NCBI GenBank assembly: GCA_964535305.1
Contig: CAZHTF010000004.1
Location: forward strand, 43,837 to 107,836
Reading direction: 5' to 3'
DNA length: 64,000 nt
Origin: CAZHTF01 sp964535305
GTDB taxonomy: Bacteria > Planctomycetota > Phycisphaerae > UBA1845 > Fen-1342
Under the pieces are notes generated by a model. It saw only the letters and a list, made by a program, of their open reading frames with translations. It was not told where the DNA came from and searched no databases. Within the stretch, counting starts at the first letter, position 1, and every line of letters starts with the position of its first letter. Shown here in pieces: positions 14,855 through 21,899 of this stretch. The translations under genes were made by a program, and so were the position numbers.

Positions 14855-17287
14855 CTAGTTGGCCGCACCTGCGGCGGGCGGCCGTGGTTGCTGCAAGCGC
14901 TCGATTTCGGCCCGCTCGCGAGGCGTCAAGCGCGTGGCTTCCTCCGGGCCGCGCGTCGCGTCGATTCGCAGCGCCTGCTGCAGCTCGCGCTGCGCCTCAG
15001 CAAGATGCTGTGCGTCGCCGCTCCACTGGGCGCGCGTGTGCCAGGCCTTGGCCGCGTCGAGCCGCGTGCGCGCGTGCGTCGGGTCGAGTTGCGTGGTGCG
15101 CGTCCAGGCCGCGGTAGCGCGCTCGATGGCGGCGTCGGCGGATTCGGCTTGGCCCGCGGCGCGGTGAACCTCCGCCAGCCGATTCTCGCACTCGCCCAGC
15201 ATCCGCCAGGATTGCGCCCGCCCGGCGTTTCGGCGGATCGCGATCTGTAACATGTCGCGCGCGGCCTGAAGCGCTGCGCTGCGCCGCTCGGCGTCTTCTG
15301 CGCTCCGCGCGCTCAGCTCGATCAGCGTTCGTGCGACGACGCGCGGCGCGTCGGGGTTTAGCGCGTCCGCGGCGACGAAGCGCGCGGCGCTCTCCAGCGC
15401 GTCCGCCGCGCGCATTGCCGGACCAGCGCCCGCCAATGTCTGCGTCAGTTGCTCGAAGGCCGCGTCCGAGCGAACAGTTGGAATCGTCACCAGCCAGGTA
15501 TGGCCGGCGAGCATGCAGATTGCCAGCGCGCTCCACAGCAGTCGCGGGCGCTGCTGCGAGAACGTGGCGATCGAGACGGCAGCTTGCTGACCCGCGGCGG
15601 GCGCGCGCGGATCCCGCGCTGGCTGCTGCGCAGGTTGATCGGCGCCGGCTTCGTCGTCGACACGCGCAGCGCACAGAATCGCCGCCAGCAGCACGCAGAT
15701 CGCGCCGCCCGCGGCGGTCAGCAGCGTGAAGTCGATCAGCGCGTGCAGCAGCACGGCACAGAGCGCCGCGGCGCTGCCGGCGTGCAACGCGCGCAAAGCG
15801 GTGCCTCGCTCGTAGAGCGCGTGCAGGGCCCAGCCGGCGGCGGCGCAGCTCAGCGTCCAAAGCCCGACGAATTCAGTCGCCCAGATTATCAGCACGCCCG
15901 GCTGCGCCAGTTGTACGCGGGCGCACAGTGCATGCAGCGTCGCCAGCACAGCCGCCAGTGGAACGCTGTACACAATGCAGTCGCGCAGCGCGGACGCCGG
16001 CGCCGCCGCGGCAGCGCCGGACGGGCGTTCTTGCGTCTGCTGGCGGGACAACCGCGGCGGTACGTAGTCGCGCGGAGGCGCTTGCTGAAACGCTCTCCCC
16101 AGCAGCCAGGCGCAGCAGGCGCCGCCTCCCAGCAGACCGAGCGGGCCGTAATCGACCAGCAGCGACACCCACAGATTGTGCGGGTTCTGGACTTCTTCGG
16201 TGGCCTCGATCCGCTTGTGCCGCAGATATGCGTCGCGGAAGTTCTCGCGACCGATGCCGATAAGCGGCTGCTCCGCGAGCACGTTGCCCGCGGCACTCCA
16301 GTAGTACCAGCGGAAGGCCAGCGACGGGTGCGGCAGCGTGTCGCGCAGCAGGGCGTATCCCAGCCCGAGCGCGATGAGCAGCACATACAGCGCCGTGCTG
16401 CCGAGTAGCGCCCGCCGCGGCCCGATGCGTGTGAGCGCCAGCAATGCCAGCAGGCCTGCCCCGCCGAGCGTCGAGAGTATGGCCCCCGTGCTGCCGGTGA
16501 AGTACATCGCGAAGCCGCAAGCGCCCGCCAGCAGCGCGAGTAGGCCGCCCGCCGGCAGCGCCCCGCTGCGGAGGGCGTGCAGCGCAGCGGCAGCCGAAAG
16601 CAGCAGCCAGACCGAGAGGCAGGTGGCCTGCACGTTTGGATGCGAGAGGTGACCATACGCCTCGGCGGCGCGCATGCGGCGTTCGAAGTTGACGATCGAC
16701 GGTTCGCTCATGTCGAAGCCCTGGCGGATGAGCTCGGGCCGGCGGTTCTGCTCCCAGTCGCGCAGCAAGGCGGGGAATTCGACGGTGCGCTGGATGATGC
16801 ACTGATATGCGCTAACCGCGCCGCTCGCGAGCAGGGCCGCCAGCGCCATCCGCCACATCCAGCGGCTGTCGCAGAGCCGCACCAAGGCCACGCCCGTCAG
16901 CAGTGTGATCAACAAGTTTGACGATGCGTTCAGCGCGATGCGCTTGTCTCCGGCAATCGCGGTCGAGATCCCGCTGGCCGCCGCCAGCAGCGCCAATCCG
17001 CTGCACAGGCGCCAATCGATCCGCCCCAAGCCGCGCAGCAGCAGTGCCGCGAGTGTCAGCAGCAACAGCAATCCGTCGAGCGCGGCGCTGGTCGCGGGCG
17101 TCGGTCCTGGGGCTGCGCCGATCGCGCCGAGAAAGCTGAAGTAAACGCGCTCGAACGACTCGGGCACCAGCGGACGAACGCACAGCAGCGCGACGATTCC
17201 GCTCCACAGCCCGCGCTGCAGCCCGCGTTGCAGCAGCGCCCCCGGCAGGCTGAGACGCGGCTCAACTGGCGCGGCGCTGGGCATCAT
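14855..17287 (-). CDS. O-antigen ligase (Wzy_C/WaaL)-like membrane protein with C-terminal TPR region
   Basis: An 810-residue inner-membrane protein. Residues 1 to about 580 hold a dozen or more hydrophobic segments and the Wzy_C signature region: RWYYWSAAGNVLAEQPLIGIGRENF followed by VQNPHNLWVSLLVDYGPLGL. Such proteins polymerise or ligate lipid-linked glycans on the periplasmic side, or join sugars to proteins. The last 200 or so residues form soluble helical repeats of TPR type (CENRLAEVHRAAGQAESADAA..., AKAWHTRAQWSGDAQHLAEAQ). The ATG at 17287 overlaps the stop of the upstream WecA-like gene (ATGA), so translation is probably coupled. Whether it acts on O-antigen, exopolysaccharide or protein cannot be told. 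Confidence 0.8.
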   Translation of the reverse strand: MMPSAAPVEPRLSLPGALLQRGLQRGLWSGIVALLCVRPLVPESFERVYFSFLGAIGAAPGPTPATSAALDGLLLLLTLAALLLRGLGRIDWRLCSGLALLAAASGISTAIAGDKRIALNASSNLLITLLTGVALVRLCDSRWMWRMALAALLASGAVSAYQCIIQRTVEFPALLRDWEQNRRPELIRQGFDMSEPSIVNFERRMRAAEAYGHLSHPNVQATCLSVWLLLSAAAALHALRSGALPAGGLLALLAGACGFAMYFTGSTGAILSTLGGAGLLALLALTRIGPRRALLGSTALYVLLIALGLGYALLRDTLPHPSLAFRWYYWSAAGNVLAEQPLIGIGRENFRDAYLRHKRIEATEEVQNPHNLWVSLLVDYGPLGLLGGGACCAWLLGRAFQQAPPRDYVPPRLSRQQTQERPSGAAAAAPASALRDCIVYSVPLAAVLATLHALCARVQLAQPGVLIIWATEFVGLWTLSCAAAGWALHALYERGTALRALHAGSAAALCAVLLHALIDFTLLTAAGGAICVLLAAILCAARVDDEAGADQPAQQPARDPRAPAAGQQAAVSIATFSQQRPRLLWSALAICMLAGHTWLVTIPTVRSDAAFEQLTQTLAGAGPAMRAADALESAARFVAADALNPDAPRVVARTLIELSARSAEDAERRSAALQAARDMLQIAIRRNAGRAQSWRMLGECENRLAEVHRAAGQAESADAAIERATAAWTRTTQLDPTHARTRLDAAKAWHTRAQWSGDAQHLAEAQRELQQALRIDATRGPEEATRLTPRERAEIERLQQPRPPAAGAAN

Positions 17288-18384
17288 TCCGGCCTTCGCG
17301 GCGGGGTTTCCAGGATCGCGATGATCAGCAGCACCAGCAGCACCAACAAGACGACCGTCGCCGTCTGCCGCAGGTCCGCGTTTGGTAGCAGCGTCGCGGC
17401 CAGCGCAGTCGCGCCCGTGGCGAGGTAGATGGTAAAGACCGCGGCGCGGCGCGAGAGCCCATGCTCGACCAGCCGATGCGAAAAGTGCCGCTGATCGCCG
17501 ACCAGCGGATTGCGGCCTTCGAGCAGGCGGATGACAACCACGCTGAAAAAGTCGTACAGCGGAACGGCCAGCACCACCAGCGGCATCACCAGCGCGAACG
17601 ACGGAACGCTGCCGCGCTGCTCGGCGTAGGTGGTCATCACCGATAGGATCGCCAGCATGTAGCCGATCAGCAGGCTGCCGGCGTCGCCCATGAAGATTCG
17701 CGCCGGCGGCAGATTGAACACCAGAAAGCCGCCAATCGCGCCGACAAATACACAACCCAGCGCCGGTACCAGCACCTGCCCGGCCAAGACGCCGCAGAGA
17801 ATCAGCATCAGCCCGCAAATGCAGGCGACGCCGGCGCTGAGTCCGTCCATATTGTCGAGGAAGTTGAAGGCGTTGATGATCACCACGATCCAGAGTGTCG
17901 TCAGCACGACGGCGGCGGCGCTGCCGGCGAAATCGAAGGCGCGCACCTGGCCGACGGTCGCGACCAGCACCCCGACCAGGCACATCACGCCCAGCTTGAT
18001 CCAAGGTCCTTGCGGGCGGACATCGTCATAGAGCCCGAGCGCGTGCAGCAGCGCCCCGCCGACCAGAATCACCAGTCCTTGTGTGGCCCTTTCGCGCAAG
18101 CCGTCAACGTAGTCGCGCAGCGGCGCATCCAGGCCGGACCAGGCGCTTGCCGGGGCGCTCCAAAGCACCAATACGATCGCGAGTGTGACGCCCCAGGCCG
18201 AGAGGAAGATCGCCACGCCACCGCCGTAGGGCACGGGCTGCCGGTGCGACTTGTGTCCGCCGGGCCGATCGACAAAGCCCGCGGCGCGGGCCACGCGCAT
18301 GCTCAAGGCCGTCAGGATCAGCGAGAGGCCCAACGTCAGCAGCAGCGCCGCGGCGCAGACGTACGCCACGCGGAGGTCATTCAT
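17284..18384 (-). CDS. WecA/MraY-family undecaprenyl-phosphate sugar-1-phosphate transferase
   Basis: A 366-residue polytopic enzyme of the WecA/TagO/MraY family, which moves a HexNAc-1-phosphate from UDP-sugar to undecaprenyl phosphate and so starts glycan synthesis. Diagnostic motifs are LYDDVRPQGPWIKL (the Asp-Asp pair), NAFNFLDNMDGLSAG, RIFMGDAGSLLIGYMLA and DQRHFSHRLVEHGLSRRAAV, the His-rich loop typical of WecA/TagO rather than MraY. About ten membrane helices are visible. Both ends overlap neighbours by 4 nt: its ATG (18384) overlaps the DUF4416 stop, and its TGA overlaps the ligase-like ATG. It probably catalyses the first committed step of the local surface glycan pathway. Confidence 0.88.
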   Translation of the reverse strand: MNDLRVAYVCAAALLLTLGLSLILTALSMRVARAAGFVDRPGGHKSHRQPVPYGGGVAIFLSAWGVTLAIVLVLWSAPASAWSGLDAPLRDYVDGLRERATQGLVILVGGALLHALGLYDDVRPQGPWIKLGVMCLVGVLVATVGQVRAFDFAGSAAAVVLTTLWIVVIINAFNFLDNMDGLSAGVACICGLMLILCGVLAGQVLVPALGCVFVGAIGGFLVFNLPPARIFMGDAGSLLIGYMLAILSVMTTYAEQRGSVPSFALVMPLVVLAVPLYDFFSVVVIRLLEGRNPLVGDQRHFSHRLVEHGLSRRAAVFTIYLATGATALAATLLPNADLRQTATVVLLVLLVLLIIAILETPPRRPE

Positions 18385-18947
18385 GAGGGCGAATTCAAGG
18401 CGGCGTCGGCGGCGCGGCGCTGGTCCGCGAGCCGCGCGCGAACCTGCTCCAGAAACGCGTGGTACGCCGGATTTCGATAACTCGCGTACGTCCAGGGCTG
18501 CGGCTGCCAGGCGCCGTTTGCGAACTGCAGCGTTACTTCCGCGTAGATGCCGGCGCCCAGGTAGATACGATGGGCGCGGTCCTTGGTCGTCGCCAGCACC
18601 GTCCGGGAAAGATCGACGTAGCCGGGGTCGAGGTTCACCGGGCGGCGAGTATCCAGCGCCGCACACGCGCTGGCCAGGTCGTCTTCGAGCTGATTGGTCT
18701 CGCGTTTGATCGTCGCCAGGTCGTCGCCGCGGATCAGCCGCTCAAACGCGACGAAGCTGCGAACGAGGTTTGCGCCCATTTCCTCGGCGTAATAGTCGGT
18801 TTCGTCAAAGGGCAAGCCATGGCACTCCAGATCGATCGGCCCGTACGTGCGCGCGAGCAAATGCCGCGCGCGGCGTCGCAGATCCGGGTCGGCGCTGAGC
18901 ATCGCGCAAAAGAGCTTGACGGGCTGCGCTGTGCGGGCTCTGCCCAT
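18381..18947 (-). CDS. DUF4416 family protein
   Basis: A 188-residue soluble protein of the DUF4416 family, function unknown. The family pattern is clear: CAMLSADPDL, TYGPIDLECHGLPFDETDYY, EMGANLVRSFVAFERLI, the IKRETNQLEDDLA block, NLDPGYVDLSRTVLATTKDRAHRIYLGAGIYAEV and a C-terminal TYASYRNPAYHAFLEQVR. The conserved Glu, His, Asp and Lys residues suggest an enzyme but none is assigned. It is the first gene of the leftward glycan operon and overlaps the WecA-like gene by 4 nt. A TACACT box stands exactly 7 nt before the ATG with no ribosome binding site between, so the operon mRNA may be leaderless. Confidence 0.85.
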   Translation of the reverse strand: MGRARTAQPVKLFCAMLSADPDLRRRARHLLARTYGPIDLECHGLPFDETDYYAEEMGANLVRSFVAFERLIRGDDLATIKRETNQLEDDLASACAALDTRRPVNLDPGYVDLSRTVLATTKDRAHRIYLGAGIYAEVTLQFANGAWQPQPWTYASYRNPAYHAFLEQVRARLADQRRAADAALNSPS

Positions 18948-18954
18948 AGTGCAA

Positions 18955-18960
18955 AGTGTA
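18955..18960 (-). promoter_or_regulatory. TACACT box 7 nt before the DUF4416 start
   Basis: Read on the minus strand, TACACT is followed by 7 nt and the ATG at 18947. It is a candidate -10 element for a leaderless transcript of the glycan operon. It is divergent from the TACGAT box at 18970, so both genes could be read from one compact region. Confidence 0.45.
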
Positions 18961-18969
18961 GTGCGTCAG

Positions 18970-18975
18970 TACGAT
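18970..18975 (+). promoter_or_regulatory. TACGAT -10-like box before the GlmU-like gene
   Basis: TACGAT lies 18 nt before the ATG at 18994, with GGGAG in between, so this message would have a short leader and a normal ribosome binding site. No clear -35 is seen. Confidence 0.3.
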
Positions 18976-18993
18976 GGATTCGACGGGAGCCGC

Positions 18994-20235
18994 ATGAACC
19001 TGGCGCTCTTCGAAGATGCAGGCGTGCAGCAATTGCTGCCGCTGACGTGGCTGCGGCCGGCGTTCGCGCTGCGCTGCGGACGCACCCGGCTGATCGACAA
19101 GCTCCGCACGCACCTGTCGCCGCGCATCGCGCGACTGCTGCTGCGCGAGGCGCTGCAGCCGCTGGTCGCTGCGCAGACCGCGCTCGAACCGCCGGAAGCG
19201 AATCAGCCCTGGCTGCTGGTGAACGCGCGGCTGCTGCTTAGCGGCGACGTCGCCGCCCCAACGCCGGGCGAAGCCTGGGTCGAAGCCGGCGAGCTGCTGG
19301 TCGCGGCTGTCGCGCCGGAAGATCTGGCCAATTGGACCGCGGCAGTATTTCAGGATTCGGCGCGCCTGGCCGAACAGGTGCGCAGGCTGCGCCGCGTGCC
19401 CACGCCGAGCAGGGCGCGGCTGATTCGCTACCCCTGGGAGCTGGCGCTGCTCAACGGCGCGGCGCTGACGCGCGAGCTGCGCGACGGCGGGCGGCACGAA
19501 GGCCGCGTGTACCCCGGGGCACACCTGCTGAACCCGGGCGCCATCCGCATCGCGCCAGGCGCGGTGATCAAGCCCGGCGTGGTGCTGGACGCGGAAGCCG
19601 GGCCGATTGAGATCGACGCACGGGCCGAGATTCAGCCGAATGCGGTGATTGAAGGCCCGTGCTACATCGGGCCTGGATGCGTCGTGCGACCCGGAGCCGC
19701 GATCCGCGCCAGCAGCACCCTCGGGCCCGTCTGCAAAGTCGGCGGCGAGGTCGAAGGCAGCATCTTCCAGGGATACTCCAACAAGCAGCACGACGGCTTT
19801 CTCGGGCACAGCTACGTCGGCGAATGGGTCAATCTCGGGGCCGACACCGTCACCAGCGACCTGAAGAACACCTACGGCACCATCCGCGTGCAGATCAATG
19901 GCGTCGAGCTCGAGAGCGGCGAGCACTTCATCGGCTCCATCATCGGCGACCACGCCAAGACCGGAATCGGGACGATCCTGCCCACCGGCTGCGTGCTGGG
20001 CGTGGCAGCCAATGTCTTTACCCGCGCCGCCGTGCCCAAGTTCGTGCCGTCGTTCGCGTGGTTGACCGACGACGGCCTGACGCGTTTCCGAGTTGATAAA
20101 GCGCTGCAAATCGCCGCCACGGTGATGCAGCGCCGCGGCGTGGCCCTGGATGAGCCGCTTCAGGCGCTGCTGAAGTTCGTTGCGGACGCAGCGCCGCGCG
20201 TGGAATCGGCCGGTTGGCGCGGTAAGCGCACGTAA
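18994..20235 (+). CDS. GlmU-like putative sugar nucleotidyltransferase with left-handed beta-helix
   Basis: A 413-residue protein of the NTP_transf_4 type found in Bacteroidetes and planctomycetes. The N-terminal half opens LFEDAGVQQLLPLTWLRPAFALRCG, the family hallmark, but lacks the classical GxGTRM loop of GlmU, so its nucleotidyl activity is uncertain. The C-terminal half (about 185-390) is a hexapeptide-repeat helix of acyltransferase type: IRIAPGAVI, IEGPCYIGPGCVVRPGA, VGGEVEGSIFQGYSNKQHDGFLGHSYVG, LGADTVTSDLKNTYGTIRV and IGTILPTGCVLG. It probably makes an activated amino sugar for envelope glycans. The ATG at 18994 has GGGAG upstream. The gene is divergent from the DUF4416-WecA operon, in keeping with that role. 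Confidence 0.8.
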   Translation: MNLALFEDAGVQQLLPLTWLRPAFALRCGRTRLIDKLRTHLSPRIARLLLREALQPLVAAQTALEPPEANQPWLLVNARLLLSGDVAAPTPGEAWVEAGELLVAAVAPEDLANWTAAVFQDSARLAEQVRRLRRVPTPSRARLIRYPWELALLNGAALTRELRDGGRHEGRVYPGAHLLNPGAIRIAPGAVIKPGVVLDAEAGPIEIDARAEIQPNAVIEGPCYIGPGCVVRPGAAIRASSTLGPVCKVGGEVEGSIFQGYSNKQHDGFLGHSYVGEWVNLGADTVTSDLKNTYGTIRVQINGVELESGEHFIGSIIGDHAKTGIGTILPTGCVLGVAANVFTRAAVPKFVPSFAWLTDDGLTRFRVDKALQIAATVMQRRGVALDEPLQALLKFVADAAPRVESAGWRGKRT

Positions 20236-20300
20236 TACGGCTGGATCGGCGGCGGCCCGGAATTTCGCGGGCGCAGTCGCCATCCGCGAGCTGGCGACAG

Positions 20301-20306
20301 TACGAT
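20301..20306 (+). promoter_or_regulatory. TACGAT box 7 nt before the pcm start
   Basis: TACGAT is followed by exactly 7 nt and the ATG at 20314, with no ribosome binding site between. It is a candidate -10 for a leaderless pcm mRNA and supports the 20314 start over the in-frame ATG at 20362. Confidence 0.45.
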
Positions 20307-20313
20307 TCAATGT

Positions 20314-20979
20314 ATGTGCGCAGCGCGACTGCCGCGCGACCGCGCCTGGGAACGCGCGGAGATGGTTCGATCGCAACTCTCGGCCCGCGGCATTCAATCT
20401 GAGCGTGTGCTGGACGTGCTCGGACGCATTCCGCGCGAGCAATTCGTCCCCGATGCGCTCGCCGACCGCGCCTACGAGGACAGCGCCCTGCCGATCGATT
20501 GCGAGCAGACCATCTCGCAGCCCTTCATGGTCGCGCGGATGACCGAATTGCTCGAGCTGCGGCCCGACAGCCGTGTGCTGGAGATCGGCACCGGCTCGGG
20601 CTACCAGACCGCCGTGCTGGCGTCGCTGGCAGGCCGCGTCTTCAGCATTGAATGGCATCTGCGACTGATGCTCGACGCGTTCGAACGCCTCTGGAAGCTG
20701 CGGCTGCGGAATGTGGTCTATCGCTGCGGCGACGGCTCGCTCGGCTGGCGCGAACGCGGCCCGTATGACGCGATCATCGTCACCGCCGGCGCGCCGCGCG
20801 TACCGGAGATGCTCTGCGCGCAACTGGCGGCGGACGGTGTGCTGATCGCGCCGATCGGCTCAAAGTCAGAGCAAACGCTGGCGCGCGTGCGGCGCCGCGG
20901 CGATGGTTTCGAGCAGACCGAGTCGATCAAGTGCCGCTTTGTGAAGCTGCGCGGCGCCGGCGGTTGGCAGGAAGAGTAG
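20314..20979 (+). CDS. pcm: Protein-L-isoaspartate O-methyltransferase
   Basis: Pcm methylates isoaspartyl residues in ageing proteins with SAM, starting their repair to aspartate. The 221-residue product has the family order: an N-terminal substrate region (MVRSQLSARGI, ERVLDVLGRIPREQFVPD, DSALPIDCEQTISQPFMVARM), SAM-binding motif I EIGTGSGYQTAVLA, an acidic SIEWHLRL strand end, the GDGSLGW segment, YDAIIVTAGAP, and the C-terminal APIGSKSEQTL. The usual length is about 210. It stands alone; the next gene is convergent. Confidence 0.92.
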   Translation: MCAARLPRDRAWERAEMVRSQLSARGIQSERVLDVLGRIPREQFVPDALADRAYEDSALPIDCEQTISQPFMVARMTELLELRPDSRVLEIGTGSGYQTAVLASLAGRVFSIEWHLRLMLDAFERLWKLRLRNVVYRCGDGSLGWRERGPYDAIIVTAGAPRVPEMLCAQLAADGVLIAPIGSKSEQTLARVRRRGDGFEQTESIKCRFVKLRGAGGWQEE

Positions 20980-21005
20980 ATTCAGCGCGCTTCGATCAAG
21001 CACGG

Positions 21006-21022
21006 CGCGATTCCCAATCGCG
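21006..21022. terminator. Hairpin between convergent pcm and lipoprotein genes
   Basis: CGCGATT and AATCGCG form a perfect 7-bp stem around a CCC loop, midway between two converging genes. No U-tract follows on either strand, so if it terminates transcription it does so weakly or with Rho. Confidence 0.3.
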
Positions 21023-21049
21023 ATTCGATCTTGCGGCTTGAACGCGCCG

Positions 21050-21427
21050 CTACGGCGCCGGTGCGGCGTCGTTGAGCTGCACGGCTTCATCCAGCGTCAG
21101 GCCGGCGGCCTGCGGTGCACGCGCCCAGTTCGCGCCGTCAAACGTATAGAAGCCCGGGCCGCTGAACCAGGTCGCGTCCGCACCGAGCTCGGTCCAGCGC
21201 CCGTCCGCGCCGCGTGCGGTCGAGAGCTCGTAGTACTCGAGCATGCCGGTTGCGGCGCGGTCGACCCAATACGTGCCTGCCGCGTCTGGCGAATGCAGCG
21301 CGTCGGCCGTTGCCGCGCCGATGGCGGCCGGCTCGTTCATCGGGCAGCCGGCGACCAGCGTCAGCGCAAGTGCTGCGCAGACGGAGATCGAGAATTGTCC
21401 AGCGCAGCGCCCGTTCGCTCGCGACAT
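21050..21427 (-). CDS. Small putative lipoprotein, function unknown
   Basis: A 125-residue protein I do not recognise. It has a short basic start, a hydrophobic stretch and a lipobox, ALALTLVAGC, placing the acylated Cys near residue 28; the mature part is then about 98 residues, rich in Ala, Thr and Trp/Tyr (GTYWVDRAATGMLEYYEL, TWFSGPGFYTFDGANWARA). The repeated aromatic-plus-glycine pattern suggests a small beta domain in the periplasm. The ATG at 21427 is preferred because GGAGGAG lies about 8 nt upstream; the ATG at 21442 lacks one. It faces away from the riboswitch operon. Confidence 0.6.
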   Translation of the reverse strand: MSRANGRCAGQFSISVCAALALTLVAGCPMNEPAAIGAATADALHSPDAAGTYWVDRAATGMLEYYELSTARGADGRWTELGADATWFSGPGFYTFDGANWARAPQAAGLTLDEAVQLNDAAPAP

Positions 21428-21587
21428 CCCAGGCTCCTCCATGTTGGAAGCCGTAACCCGCGCCCACAGCGAATCGTATGCGAGCCGGCCGCAGGAAGTC
21501 GATGCTGGATTGGCGTGAAAATATCGGGCGTGCCGCGAGCGCGGCGCCGCGGTCGATCATTTTCGGCACGAATCGCAGATTTTTCGA

Positions 21588-21616
21588 TTGACGGGCGGCG
21601 GGGTGTGTCGTATCCT
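21588..21616 (+). promoter_or_regulatory. Sigma70-like promoter of the SAM-riboswitch operon
   Basis: TTGACG (21588-21593), a 17-nt spacer, and TATCCT (21611-21616). The predicted start is about 21622-21624, right at the first base of the riboswitch P1 stem, which is the geometry expected if the aptamer is the first structure made. It is the best -35/-10 pair I found in the window. Confidence 0.75.
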
Positions 21617-21624
21617 CAAGAAGT

Positions 21625-21726
21625 CTTTATCCAGAGCAGCCGAGGGTTCAGGCCCGTTGACGCTGCGGCAACCTGGCTCGTCGCCAAGGTGCCAACTCCT
21701 GCCCGGCCTGGCCGGGGAAGATAAAG
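21625..21726 (+). ncRNA. SAM-I riboswitch (S-box leader)
   Basis: The 102-nt element folds as an S-box aptamer. P1 is CTTTATC (21625) paired with GATAAAG (21720). Inside are the class-I core blocks: CCAGAGCAGCCGAGGG, the GCGGCAACC joining segment, and AAGGTGCCAACTCCTGCC, all nearly identical to the consensus. It binds S-adenosylmethionine and normally turns gene expression off when bound. It lies upstream of homoserine dehydrogenase, an aspartokinase-like gene and a cystathionine gamma-synthase-type gene, which agrees with methionine control. No U-tract terminator follows, so control is more likely at translation or by Rho than by intrinsic termination. Confidence 0.93.
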
Positions 21727-21735
21727 GGGCTCGCG

Positions 21736-21759
21736 ATGTCCCGACGACGACCTACCTGA
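21736..21759 (+). CDS. Seven-residue upstream ORF after the riboswitch
   Basis: ATG, six sense codons and TGA encode MSRRRPT. AAAGGGG sits 6 nt before the ATG, a good ribosome binding site, and its first bases (AAAG) are the 3' strand of riboswitch stem P1. So SAM binding could hide this site. The ORF has three Arg codons in a row and ends 140 nt before hom. It may be a leader that controls hom, or a chance ORF. Confidence 0.35.
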   Translation: MSRRRPT

Positions 21760-21899
21760 CGTTTTCTCCCGTATCTAAATCGAAACTGCGTTCGCCTGGG
21801 ATGCTGTGTGTTTGCGTTGCGGCGGTTTGAACGCCGTCCGACGCGTCGCCCCGGGCATGGCCGCGAGTCCCGCGTCCCTCTTTTCAAGGATTTCTATCA

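Noticed and set aside
20236..20313. Longer pcm with an upstream start.
   Set aside because: No in-frame start upstream has signals; the TACGAT-N7-ATG arrangement fits 20314.
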